From positions 14,724 to 72,563 of the forward strand of contig NZ_SMFK01000018.1 of NCBI RefSeq assembly GCF_004349355.1: a DNA stretch of 57,840 nucleotides. The letters are read 5' to 3'. The position numbers were made by a program, and so were the translations under genes. How positions within the stretch are numbered: position 1 is the stretch's first letter; the number at the start of each line of letters is the position of its first letter. The notes under the pieces are model-generated. The model made no database searches. It saw only the letters and a program-made list of their open reading frames with translations, and was not told the origin of the DNA. Positions 35,760-46,900 of the stretch are shown here, one piece after another. The stretch comes from Flavobacterium cellulosilyticum (GTDB lineage Bacteria > Bacteroidota > Bacteroidia > Flavobacteriales > Flavobacteriaceae).

Positions 35760-38700
35760 TTATCCGTTGTTATTTCGTGTTAATTCAGAAGGGAGTTGTC
35801 CAAATTGTTCTTTGAATAATTTTCTGAAATATTTTACATTGTTAAAACCAACTTCATAAGAGGCTTGGGCTACTGTATAATCTCCTTTTTTTAATAATTC
35901 TGCGGCTTTATCAATTTTAATTTTTGTTATAAATTGATTGATATTTAATCCTGTAATGGCTTTAATTTTTCGGAAAAGAGAGGTGCGACTCATGCCTATA
36001 CTCTTTGCTACGCCCCAAACATCAATTTTTTCTTGATCTAAATGTTCTAATATAATTTGCTCTAATTGATTTAAAAATTCTTTTTCTTGTTCTAATAATG
36101 TAGAATTTTCACTGGTTATATTTTCCTTAGTATCCTCCTTTTTTAAGAAATAACTATGTAATTGCTTTCTAATATCTAGTAAATTTCTGATTCTTGTTTG
36201 CAAAATTTGACTACTAAATGGTTTTACAATATAATCATCAGCACCATGTGCATATCCTTCTTGTATACTTTCAATATTAGCTTTTGCAGTTAGTAATATT
36301 ATGGGGATGTGAGTTGTTTCTATGGTTTTCTTTAAAACATTGCAGAGCTCAATACCATTCATTTTTGGCATCATTACATCTGAAATAATTAAATCAGGTA
36401 CATATCTTAACGCTTTTTTCACCCCTTCTTCACCATTATTTGCATAAATAAGGTCATATTGATCTTCTAACAAACCGTCTAAATATCTTAAAATGTCTGG
36501 GTTGTCATCAATTAATAATAGAAGTTCCCTATTTTCTTTAGTATTAATGTTTGCTCCTTTACTTTCTGAAATATTTAATTCTGGTATTTCGTCCCATTCT
36601 TCTAAATCTTGATTCATGTTTTCTTTTTCTAAACCTAGGTCTTCAAAAATTGCATTTACAAATAATGATTTGTCTCTAGGAATTACTACAGAAAAAACGC
36701 TACCTTTTTTGAGTTCGCTCTCTATATGAATGGTTCCTAAATGAAGCTCAGTAAAATTTTTGGACAAAGCTAATCCTATACCTATACTATTTTTACTTTT
36801 AACAGAATTTGATTGATAGTACCTTACAAAAACATGTTCAAGTTCATCGGCTGCAATGCCATAACCAGTATCTCTTACTTTAATTTCAAAACTGTCTTCA
36901 TCGTAATTAAGGGATACATGTATTTCTCCTTTATTATCCATATATTTAAATGCATTCGACAAAAGGTTATTGAAAATAATATGCATTTTTTCTAGATCAA
37001 ACCAAGCAAATAAACTTTCTTGAGGAAAATCGTAGCTCAATGCGATATCTCTTTTTTTTGCTAAAGGATAATAGTTATGAACCCATTGCTCTAAACATTC
37101 AGTTAGATTATACTTTTCGACTCTTAATTTACTCAATCCTAAATTTGATTTTCTAAACTCTAAAAGTTTATTTATTGATTGTAATAATAATTTCGCATTT
37201 TTAAATATTAAATTCAAACTGTTTTTGTGTTCAATTGATTTAATTTCTAATATTAAATCTTCTAATGGCGCTAATATTAATGTTAAAGGTGTTTTTAGTT
37301 CATGGGAAAAACTTGTAAAAAATCGAATTCGTTCTTCGTTTAAATTATATTCTAATTGGCGTTGCTTTTTTTCAAGAAATAATGAGTTTATCAACTTAAT
37401 GCGCTCAGAATAATATCGTATTAGTCCATAAACAAGACCTGTCAAAAGTAACAAATAGAAAAAATATGCAAGAGGTGTTTTCCAAAAGGGAGGTTTAATT
37501 GTAATTAAAAGTTTCTTTATCACTTCATCACCAAAACCGAATTTGGCTTTCACATTTAGAGTGTAATTACCATGAGGAAGGTTGATGATGTTTACTTTTC
37601 CTGAACTATTAGTGCTTATCCAATGGCTATTATATCCATCTATTCGATATGAATAAATGGTATTTTTTACAAATGGATATTTTAAAGCAGTATAGTCTAT
37701 TGAAAAAAATGTTTGATCATGATTGAGGTAAATATGATCTTCATAAAGAATAGATTGATCTAAAATACTATTTTCATCACTTTCTGAAACTTCGGCTTTT
37801 TTATTCAAAACTTCCAAACGTTCAAAAACAATTGTGTTTTTTTCTTTTTTTCTTTTCAAATTATCGGGGTTAAAAATATTAAGGCCTTTATCACCTCCTA
37901 GATAAATCATTCCAGATTTTGTAATTATTCCAGACCCTATATTAAATTTTCCCTGTTGAATATTGGTGTAGCTATTTAATATGTAAAAATCATTGGTTAA
38001 CGCATTATAGTTGCTAATACCTTGATCTGTTCCCAACCAAATACTCTTTGGATTTTCCATAATAATACTCCCTACAGTATTATTACTTAATCCATCCTTT
38101 TCGGTGAAATTTAAGGCGGTTCTTTTTTTAGAATTCAATCTAATGAGCCCATCACTTTGTGTTCCAGCAAGTATCTCTTGATTTGGAAGAACCAAAAGAC
38201 TTATAATATCATTCTTTGCGCCTTTTGTATTTGAAGTGTTATAAAAAATACTTTTATCAAAGCGAGGTTCATACCTCAAAATACCATTTCCATAAGTTGC
38301 CATCCATAAATACCCTTTATTATCTTCAGTTAGATCTCTAATATCTATTTTACCTATAGAATTAATATATATAAATTGATCTCTTTCTTCATTATATTTA
38401 TACAAACCACCTCTATTGGTTCCAACCCATATTTGGCTTTTGCTATCTTCAAAAATAACCCGAACGTCACTGCCGTTTTTTGTTTCACCTTCCAAATAAT
38501 GTTTGCAATTACCGGTATTAGAATCCATTTTGTTTATGCCACCTTGGTAGGTGCCGACCCAAATCCTTTTCTTCTTATCTTCGAGTAATGAAATAATATA
38601 ATCATTACTTAAACTAGACAAATTGTTGTTTTGATGTCTAAAGTTTTTTATTTTCCCCGTAATTGGATTGTACAAATCTAGTCCAGCTCCATCTGTGCCT

Positions 38701-39869
38701 ACCCAAACATTACCGTTAGTACTTTCGGATAGTGCTCCAATTCTATCATGACCTAAACTCTCGGTTTTCGAACTATTTTTCCGTAATAGTTTTATAGGCT
38801 CTCCTTCAGGATTTACGTAATTTAATCCAGTACTTGTACCAATCCACATATTCCCATTCCAATCCATTTTTAAGGCAGATACTGTTCTATTGAAAACACT
38901 TGATCCGTCATCTTTTGGCAGATACCATTTTACCAAAAGATTGGGTCTTTTATTTACAAAATCGGATATAGTAATAATATTCAAACCTCCATTTCTAGTA
39001 CCAATCCATAATTTTCCAAAACTATCTTCCTCAAAGCAAAGAATTTTATTGTCACTCAATCCATTACCTTCAACTAATGACTTTTTTAATTGCAGGATAT
39101 CTCCAGAAATTGTAATCATGTATAAGCCCTTATTTGAACCAACCCATAAATCGCCATTTTTTCTAGTGCTAAGTGCTGAAATTTCTATAGAATAGTCATT
39201 TTTATTGTTACCAAGTGAAACTCGAGTAACTTTTTTTGTTTTTAAGTTGATTTTATTGAGCCCGCTATTTTTAGTTCCAACCCAGAGTAAAGAATCACCT
39301 TGTTGGGCCAAACTTATTATTTCATTAGAAGATAATGAAGAAATAGTATTAGGATCGCTTTTATAAAATGTTGATGTATTATTCTTATTAATAATTTGAA
39401 CACCTTTACCGTAAACTGCTAAAATTAGTTCTTTGTTTATTCCGTATTTAAAACAACTTATGTTATTGTCTATTAATCCATTTGATGAATTAAGAATTTT
39501 GAAAGTTTCCTTTTTTGAATCGTATATATTAAAACCTATGGGAGTAGCTATAAGTAATTTTCCTCCTTCAATTACACTTATTTCGTGAATGATATTATGG
39601 CTTAAATTCTTGTTTTTTTGAAAATCATCTTTTTTATAAACATCAAAATGCGTTCCATCGTATCGATCTACACCTTCTTGTGTTCCTATCCAAATAAATC
39701 CAAGTGAATCCTGAACAATACTATTAATACCGTCATTAGATAAACCCGATTCAACATCTAAAAGATAAAAATAAAGCTCTTTTTCAATTAATTTAGATTG
39801 TTTTTTAAGTCCTTGACCATAACCAAAGCTTAAGTAAAAAAAAAGCAAACTAAAAAGTAATTTTCTCAT
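35760..39869 (-). CDS. Hybrid two-component system sensor/regulator (HTCS)
   Basis: Start at ATG 39869, just before the signal peptide MRKLLFSLLFFYLSFGYG. An upstream ATG at 39896 is less likely. The 1369-residue protein holds two seven-bladed periplasmic propellers (Reg_prop repeats such as DSLGFIWIGTQEGVDRY, NGDLWVGSNKGLYM), a Y_Y_Y domain (about 740-800) and one membrane helix (PLAYFFYLLLLTGLVYGLI). The cytoplasmic half has a histidine kinase (SHELKTPL, H856; NNLLSNAFKYMD; DTGYGI), a receiver (D1164 in SDVMMPKMNG) and a C-terminal AraC-type HTH. Such proteins sense an oligosaccharide in the periplasm and activate the neighbouring degradation genes. Confidence 0.95.
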   Translation of the reverse strand: MRKLLFSLLFFYLSFGYGQGLKKQSKLIEKELYFYLLDVESGLSNDGINSIVQDSLGFIWIGTQEGVDRYDGTHFDVYKKDDFQKNKNLSHNIIHEISVIEGGKLLIATPIGFNIYDSKKETFKILNSSNGLIDNNISCFKYGINKELILAVYGKGVQIINKNNTSTFYKSDPNTISSLSSNEIISLAQQGDSLLWVGTKNSGLNKINLKTKKVTRVSLGNNKNDYSIEISALSTRKNGDLWVGSNKGLYMITISGDILQLKKSLVEGNGLSDNKILCFEEDSFGKLWIGTRNGGLNIITISDFVNKRPNLLVKWYLPKDDGSSVFNRTVSALKMDWNGNMWIGTSTGLNYVNPEGEPIKLLRKNSSKTESLGHDRIGALSESTNGNVWVGTDGAGLDLYNPITGKIKNFRHQNNNLSSLSNDYIISLLEDKKKRIWVGTYQGGINKMDSNTGNCKHYLEGETKNGSDVRVIFEDSKSQIWVGTNRGGLYKYNEERDQFIYINSIGKIDIRDLTEDNKGYLWMATYGNGILRYEPRFDKSIFYNTSNTKGAKNDIISLLVLPNQEILAGTQSDGLIRLNSKKRTALNFTEKDGLSNNTVGSIIMENPKSIWLGTDQGISNYNALTNDFYILNSYTNIQQGKFNIGSGIITKSGMIYLGGDKGLNIFNPDNLKRKKEKNTIVFERLEVLNKKAEVSESDENSILDQSILYEDHIYLNHDQTFFSIDYTALKYPFVKNTIYSYRIDGYNSHWISTNSSGKVNIINLPHGNYTLNVKAKFGFGDEVIKKLLITIKPPFWKTPLAYFFYLLLLTGLVYGLIRYYSERIKLINSLFLEKKQRQLEYNLNEERIRFFTSFSHELKTPLTLILAPLEDLILEIKSIEHKNSLNLIFKNAKLLLQSINKLLEFRKSNLGLSKLRVEKYNLTECLEQWVHNYYPLAKKRDIALSYDFPQESLFAWFDLEKMHIIFNNLLSNAFKYMDNKGEIHVSLNYDEDSFEIKVRDTGYGIAADELEHVFVRYYQSNSVKSKNSIGIGLALSKNFTELHLGTIHIESELKKGSVFSVVIPRDKSLFVNAIFEDLGLEKENMNQDLEEWDEIPELNISESKGANINTKENRELLLLIDDNPDILRYLDGLLEDQYDLIYANNGEEGVKKALRYVPDLIISDVMMPKMNGIELCNVLKKTIETTHIPIILLTAKANIESIQEGYAHGADDYIVKPFSSQILQTRIRNLLDIRKQLHSYFLKKEDTKENITSENSTLLEQEKEFLNQLEQIILEHLDQEKIDVWGVAKSIGMSRTSLFRKIKAITGLNINQFITKIKIDKAAELLKKGDYTVAQASYEVGFNNVKYFRKLFKEQFGQLPSELTRNNNG

Positions 39870-40346
39870 ATATTTTTTTAACAAATTAAATAACATTCAA
39901 ATTCTATTATATTAAAATGGCATCCTTAAAAAAAAGATTTGAATTCATTTTAAATATCATTTATGATATATTTCAAAGATATGGATATGTAAATTAAATC
40001 AATATATTAGTTAGCAAACATTATAAAATTTACTTTTCTGATTCCACTTTTTTCATTTGTTTTGTAGTCTAGTGGAATGACTTTTTTTTGAGATACCTTA
40101 TTTATAATATTCTAATCCAATTTCATTTTTTTTTTTGATACATTTTGGATGTGTGTCAATCCTATTTATAGCGTTTTAATGCTATTATTTTTTATTTTTT
40201 TTTCTTTAAAATTCTTCTTTTTAGTGCTGTTTTTTTTAATATTCTATCACTTTGTTTCGATCGAAATTAAGTTATAAGATAAAACCTGTGAAAATTACTC
40301 CACAGGTTTAGAAATATGTAAAAAAAAAAACACTTATAATTCAAAT
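39870..40346. other. 477-base spacer between the HTCS and GH2 genes
   Basis: No gene seen. It carries T- and A-homopolymer tracts and, near its right end, the terminator of the GH2 gene. A TTAATTTG -7-like box on the minus strand (39889-39882) could serve the regulator, but it has no -33 partner. Confidence 0.5.
40282..40309 (-). terminator. Terminator of the GH2 gene
   Basis: AAACCTGTG (40282-40290) pairs perfectly with CACAGGTTT (40301-40309), with a 10-base loop. The minus-strand exit reads TTTTATC, a short T-tract. Confidence 0.6.
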
Positions 40347-43300
40347 TTATGGAATTAAAGTAATACTATAACTATAGCTATATTGCTTATCTTCTAAGCG
40401 ATATGGAGCATGAGGATAGGCCCCCCAGCTATTATCTCCACCCAATCCACGCTGCTTGTAATCCACATGTAAATAAACTGTATCAGTCGATTTTAAATTA
40501 GTTGGATGACGTTGTGCTTTAGTTTTTCCTGGGTCAATTTGTTCTGTTGAAATATTTAATGCGCTAAATCCTAATACTTGGTTTCCAGTTATTTTTAAAC
40601 CTTGTCCCTTTTTATTTAATAAACTTAACCAACGAACATCTGTCTTATAGCCAGACTCCTGTGGGCGAATATAGGTTCTCGTAAATTGATTGACTACTTT
40701 ATCTGTATAGACTCCAACAAAAGAAGCTGTGTTTCTATCCGAATAGTTTTCCCATGGTCCGCGCCCGTAATAATTCAAATTATCAAAATCCCCATCAAGT
40801 TCTAATCGCATTCCAAAGCGAGGTAATTCTGGTAATTCTTTTCCTGACATATCTATTGAAGCAGTGATATTAATTGTACCATCGTTTTGAATTAAATAAG
40901 TAACTGTATAAGGCACTTCAACTTGGGCTAATATATAGGTGACTTTAATATTGATTCCTTGCTCTGTTTTTTTACCTATTTCTACATTTTGTACTTGGGG
41001 GTTTTTATGTGCATCTTTCCAAATCTCAAGTTTAGCTGGCATTTTGTTACCAAAATCATTATCTGTTGGCGCTCTCCAGAAATATGGTTTTGGAAAATTA
41101 GTAATCATCACTTTAGATTCGTTTTGTGATGCATATCTTTTCAATTCCCCTTTTTCAAGGTCAAACTCTCCTGTTACATCTTTCGTTTTAAAAAATAAGG
41201 TTTTGTTTTTTACTGAATACGTTAAATCATTACTTCTATTGGTTTGAATTGAAGATTTAAAATAATTTCCTTTCCCTAAAGCAAATTGTTCTCTGGCAAA
41301 TTCATGTCCTTTTGCAATCAAAGGAACGTCATTTTTAGAATACGCATATACATTTAAAAAATATTCTTCATTGGTAGCTAAGGAACCCAAATCTAGAATT
41401 ACATCTTCACTTTCGGAAGGATTGGCACTTACAGCAAAAGTACTTTCTTTTACTTTTATCCCGTTTTTAAATAATTCCAACTTGAAATTGAAATTGTCTA
41501 AGTTTGTAAAATTAAAATTATTGGTTACTTTCAAGTTCGAATCGTCATTTAATTGAAAATCGATATTTTGATATACCTTTTTAACTTCTTCCAATCCTGG
41601 ATGTGCAATACGATCTGCAGTAACTAATCCATTTGCACAGAAATTTTCGTCATTTTGTAATTTTGCACCACCTAAATCACCACCATAAGCCCAAAACATT
41701 TCTCCTGTATCAGTCTTGGCTCTTAAGCCTTGATCAACCCAATCCCAGATAAAACCACCCTGCATCTTTTTGCTGCTATTGATGATATCCCAATATTCTT
41801 GAAAATTTCCATTACTATTTCCCATTGCATGAGAGTATTCACACATGATAAAGGGTCTTTTTTTATCTGATTTAGCATAATCTATCATGGTTTTAATTCC
41901 AGGATACATTGGTGCTACAATATCAGTATTTCTATTCTCACCTGCTTGTTCAAATTGCACCAATCTGGTTGAATCTGTTTTTTTTAACCAATCGTAAGCG
42001 TCGTAAAACACAGGGCCATTACCACATTCATTACCCATTGACCATATTATCACCGAAGGATGATTTTTATCCTTTTCGAATGCTCTTTTAATTCTGTCCA
42101 AGTGAGCTGGAGCCCATTCAGGCAAATAGGCTGGATGAACCGATTCATCAAATTTTCCTTGAAGAGCAGCACCCATTCCATGAGTTTCAATATTGGCTTC
42201 ATCGACCACATACATTCCGTATTCATCGCATAAATCATACAAATAAGAATCATGGGGATAATGACTCATACGAATGGCATTGATATTATTTTCTTTCATT
42301 AATTGAATATCTCTGAGCATCATATCTCTATCTGGCACATGTCCTTTGTCCCCATGATGTTCATGAAGATTTACTCCTTTTACTAAAATAGATTTACCAT
42401 TTACCATCAATTGAACATCTTTAATCTCAATTTTTCTAAACCCTGTTTTTTTGGAAATAACTTCGATGACGGTCCCTTTTTTATCTAATAGTGAAAGGGT
42501 ATAACGATATAAATTGGGAGCTTCATTACTCCATTTTTTAACATTAGATATTGTTTTGTCAAAACTTATTTTTTCGTTTTCTGATGACACTTTCTTTTCT
42601 TCTGAATAAACTAATTTTTCATCGGAATCAAATAATTGCAGTTTTACTATTGGGTTTTTAATTTTCGATTTCCCAAATGATCTAAGGTTAACATCAACAT
42701 TAAAAATTCCGTTTTTGTATTGATTATCTAAATCGCTTTTTACAAAATAATCCCATATAGCGGTTTTTGGTAAAGCCTGTAAAGACACATTACGCTCAAT
42801 ACCACTTAATCTCCAAAAATCCTGATCTTCTAGGTAACTTCCATCATGCCAACGAAATACTTGCACAGCAATTAGATTTTCTCCTTTATTTAAATAAGGA
42901 GTAATATCAAATTCAGCGGGACTTTTAGAGACCTTAGTCATCCCTACTTCTTTACCATTAAGAAAAACTCTTGCATAACCAGAAATCGATTCAAAATTTA
43001 GAATTACCTCTTTATCTTTCCAGTTTTCTGGAATGCTAAATGTTCTTCTATAGCTAGCAACCGGATTGTAATCCCCTCCGATGAAAGGTGGATTTTTTGG
43101 AAAAGGATAAGTAACATTGGTATAAATTGGAATATCATAGCCTTGCAATTCCCAGTTTGAAGGAACAAGAATCTCTTTCCAATTGGAATCATTCAATTCA
43201 GGTGTATAAAAATCCAAAGGTCTTTGGGAAGGATTTTTAACGATACTAAATTTCCACAATCCATTTAGACTTTGATAAAATTCTGAATTTTCAGGATTGT

Positions 43301-43463
43301 TTTCTTTAGCCGATTTTTCATTTTCATAAATGACAAAATTACTTCGGCCAGGTTCTTTATTTTTTTCAAAAACCTTTGGGTTTTCCCATTCATTTTGTTT
43401 TTTTTGTGCAAAATTGATTTGAACTGCCAATAAAAACATTAATACTACAAGTTTATTTTTCAT
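40347..43463 (-). CDS. GH2 beta-galactosidase, LacZ-type
   Basis: It hydrolyses terminal beta-galactosides. The 1038-residue protein follows the five-domain LacZ layout. A signal peptide (LVVLMFLLAVQINFAQ) and the N-terminal sugar-binding domain (LNGLWKFSIVKNP) come first. The TIM barrel has acid/base E479 in WSMGNECGNGP and nucleophile E542 in IMCEYSHAMGNSNG. The Bgal_small domain follows (FWRAPTDNDFGNKMP, YYGRGPWENYSDR). It ends without a sorting domain, so it is probably periplasmic. Lactose use is unlikely in this setting; galactan or arabinogalactan side chains are better candidate substrates. Confidence 0.94.
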   Translation of the reverse strand: MKNKLVVLMFLLAVQINFAQKKQNEWENPKVFEKNKEPGRSNFVIYENEKSAKENNPENSEFYQSLNGLWKFSIVKNPSQRPLDFYTPELNDSNWKEILVPSNWELQGYDIPIYTNVTYPFPKNPPFIGGDYNPVASYRRTFSIPENWKDKEVILNFESISGYARVFLNGKEVGMTKVSKSPAEFDITPYLNKGENLIAVQVFRWHDGSYLEDQDFWRLSGIERNVSLQALPKTAIWDYFVKSDLDNQYKNGIFNVDVNLRSFGKSKIKNPIVKLQLFDSDEKLVYSEEKKVSSENEKISFDKTISNVKKWSNEAPNLYRYTLSLLDKKGTVIEVISKKTGFRKIEIKDVQLMVNGKSILVKGVNLHEHHGDKGHVPDRDMMLRDIQLMKENNINAIRMSHYPHDSYLYDLCDEYGMYVVDEANIETHGMGAALQGKFDESVHPAYLPEWAPAHLDRIKRAFEKDKNHPSVIIWSMGNECGNGPVFYDAYDWLKKTDSTRLVQFEQAGENRNTDIVAPMYPGIKTMIDYAKSDKKRPFIMCEYSHAMGNSNGNFQEYWDIINSSKKMQGGFIWDWVDQGLRAKTDTGEMFWAYGGDLGGAKLQNDENFCANGLVTADRIAHPGLEEVKKVYQNIDFQLNDDSNLKVTNNFNFTNLDNFNFKLELFKNGIKVKESTFAVSANPSESEDVILDLGSLATNEEYFLNVYAYSKNDVPLIAKGHEFAREQFALGKGNYFKSSIQTNRSNDLTYSVKNKTLFFKTKDVTGEFDLEKGELKRYASQNESKVMITNFPKPYFWRAPTDNDFGNKMPAKLEIWKDAHKNPQVQNVEIGKKTEQGINIKVTYILAQVEVPYTVTYLIQNDGTINITASIDMSGKELPELPRFGMRLELDGDFDNLNYYGRGPWENYSDRNTASFVGVYTDKVVNQFTRTYIRPQESGYKTDVRWLSLLNKKGQGLKITGNQVLGFSALNISTEQIDPGKTKAQRHPTNLKSTDTVYLHVDYKQRGLGGDNSWGAYPHAPYRLEDKQYSYSYSITLIP

Positions 43464-43904
43464 GCTTATTTATATTCTAGGGTTTTATAATTAAGTTTAT
43501 TTGTGTTAGATTTTTATATTTATTTAAATGTACTAATTTATTATTATTCTTTTCATTAAAAAAAGTTGTCAAATAGGGCAGTTGCTTTATTTTAGATTTA
43601 TCTATAATCGATTCTTGTTTTTATTTTATATTATTACTAAGTAAGTCGAAAGTTTATAAGTTGTAAAATCAAAAGAATCAACCTAAGTAAAACAGCATTA
43701 AAAATCAATCTGCTACAAAATTTTATCCTGATTTTAAAATATGATATTATACCATTGTTATTACTTAATTAAACACCAAGTTAAAAATGCTGCAACTTTT
43801 TTATTTTTTTTAATTAAAACAATAATAAATTAATGATTTACTTATTAAGTTGCAATTATTGTTCGGGAAAATTTTACACCATCAATATCTTTTTTTATAA
43901 TTTA
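43464..43904. other. 441-base spacer between GH2 and double-GH43 genes
   Basis: No gene, clear hairpin or TAnnTTTG promoter is seen. It is extremely AT-rich with scattered T-tracts. Confidence 0.5.
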
Positions 43905-46900
43905 TTAATTTGTTATAGTTTTTAAAATCTTTCTAACCGAAACAGAACCATTTTCATAAACACTTCTAATTATGTAAATTCCATTTTTTAATTTTTTAAT
44001 ATTATTCCCAAAATAAGCTCCAGTTAAACTATAGATTTCTTCCTTGATAAGTTCAGAATCCTTTATATGATTAACATCAGAAACGCTTAAAGATTTTGTA
44101 CTAATATGATCTAATATTACAGGATCAATACCTCTTTTTGTTGGAGTTATTTTGATAATAGATCCATCATTATTAAAATTCAATCGATCAATGCAAACTT
44201 CTCGATGAATACCAGGATCCGAATTTATATGATCTGCGTTAATTCGATGATATATTATATACCATTCATCTCTTCCAGGTATCTGAATAATTGAGTTGTG
44301 TCCCGTGCCATATATTTTATTAGACTCATCTTGAATAATAACAATTGGTTGATTAGCAACATTAATTGGACCTGTCGGTGAAGTCGAAGTACCATAAGCG
44401 ACATGATAATTAGCAGATCCAGTATCGTCTACGGACCAAAGAAAATAGTATAATCCGTTTCTGTAAAAGACATTGGTTCCTTCTCTATATTGGTATGTAT
44501 TTAAACTTCCTCCAGAAGGTGTTATAACGGATGTTGTATTTGGTTTAATAGTTACCATGTCATCATTTAATTCAGCAACAGCCATAAACCCATTACCCCA
44601 ATAGAAATAACTTTTACTAGAAATAGGGTCTTTAAAAACTGCACCGTCGATTAGTTGTCCACCATTAATTCCAGATGGTAATTGGGAAATTATTGTAGAG
44701 CCAGAATCTTTGAAAGGTCCTGTTGGATCATTTGAAACAGCAACTCCAATTTCTTTGCGTGTACCTGTATTCCCGCTAAAATAGAAAAAGTATTTATAAG
44801 AGTTATCAATCTTTTTTTCGACAATACTTGGTGCCCATGCATTACCAGTAGACCAAGAGACTTGATCAGTCTTCAAATCAAGAATTGTGCCTTCATTTGT
44901 CCAGTTCACTAAATCTGGAGAAGAGAACACATCAAAAGTATAACCACCCCATCCTTGATAACCATCGGTAGTTGGATATATATAAAAACGTCTTGTTTTC
45001 TCTGAATATAGCACTTCAGGATCTGCATGAAAACTAGGAATAATAGGGTTTACTTCTATGTTTACTACTACCGAATAGGTATTTATTTCTCCATTTTTAA
45101 TTATTTGATACTTAACTTCTCCATTACTAAAATCTTGAAATCCTTCTGGTAAAATTTTTGTTCCTGGAGATGCATATAACATCGGGTCGAAATTGGTTAA
45201 ATCGGTACCATAATCCACCGCTAATTTTACTGTTTTATTGGTGTTGTTTATTTCGACACCATTGCTTCTAATTCTTTTATTTCTGGCTCCTTCAGGTATT
45301 AAATATAAATTCGTACTCGGCCATTTTGTAATTAACCTTGCAGCTTCCGCATCCGAAATTGCAATTGTTGTACCATGACGTGCACTAATATTGTAGTTGT
45401 CTTGTACAAATTTGAAATCTTTAAGGTTTGAAGATATTGAATATTGATAATGTCCGTTTGAATAACAATCATACATGAGCACCCATTGATTAGTGTTTAT
45501 TAATCTAAAAACTCCTGAACCTTCGACAGCTTCTGTAGTTTGCTGTAAAGGCAATGAAGGTTGGCTCCATTGTGACCCAGGTTCTTGACCAATTGCAGCT
45601 GTAAGTGTAGTCGAAATTACTTGACTGATTCCTCCTAAAGATTCATTTTTAAAAAACATATGGTATAAACCATCAACTTCATCTAAAACTATGTCTCCAT
45701 CAATACTGGCCGTTCCTCTGTCAAAAAGCAATTCAGGTGTACCTATTAAATCCGTAAAATCTTCATTTACATAACAATAATAGATTTTGTCATAGGCATT
45801 TGCTCCAGCTCCCGTATACAAAGAGAAGTAGACCATATATTTTCCTGCAATAGGGTCAAAAATTGTTTGAGGAGCCCAAACACGTAATACATTTCCCCAT
45901 GCTGCTGGCCATTTTGTTGGAAAATTAACGGTTGAATGAGTCCAATTTGTCAAATCATTAGATTTTAATAATACGATGCCTCGATTACTACTCCAACCTT
46001 CACTAGATTTCATGTCGGTCGCAACCATATAAAACGTATTTCCATCTTCACCTCTAAGAATATGAGGATCTCTAACTCCTTTTTTTATTGAAATTAAATC
46101 TGAATTTAATATAGGTAAACCATTGTTTAATGGCGTATAATTGTAGCCATCATTACTAACCGAAAAGCGAATTTGTTCTCCATCAGTATTATTTCCTGTA
46201 AAATAAGCAAATAAATAAGAAGAACGATCCTCTTCTTCGGCAACCCAAACCTCAAATGTACGGCTTGATTTTTCCTGTCCCTTTAAAAGTGTAGCGGTTA
46301 GAGTAACTTTCTTTTTTCCGTTTCCTAAAGGTGATAATTGAACAACTTTTCCAATATTATTTAAAAAATCTGGAGAGTCAGAAGTCCAAATAATCACAGC
46401 ACCTTCTTCTGTTTTTATTGGTAAATGGATTGAAGTTCTAATATTTCTTAAATTACCTGTTATTGTTAAATTAGCTAAATCTAATTGGATACTTTGAGCA
46501 TCTGAATAAAAGGGTAAAACAGTAATTGCAAATTGTTTTGTAATAGTTGCATTATAGCAGGATAATGTAGCTTCTAAAGTCACATTTGTTGAGCTAGAAT
46601 CAATAGGCATGCGTGTAACTATTCCAGTATCAGATATCACACTTGTATTTGAAGAAACCCATTTAACTGTAACTTGATTGCCAAGATCTGTATTTAATAG
46701 CAAATTAGAATTTACTGTAGTTGCATTTGGAATTATTAGTTCTTCAGCAGCCTTTGCTAATACAGTAGTGTTTAAAGTGCTGTTAAGTGAGATAATATCT
46801 TGCCCTAATGTTTGTATTTCAGAATCATTAAGCGCTCCGTTATACACTATAAAATTATCAAATATTGCGGTTTCAAGATATTTGTCTGCTAGGTAACAAG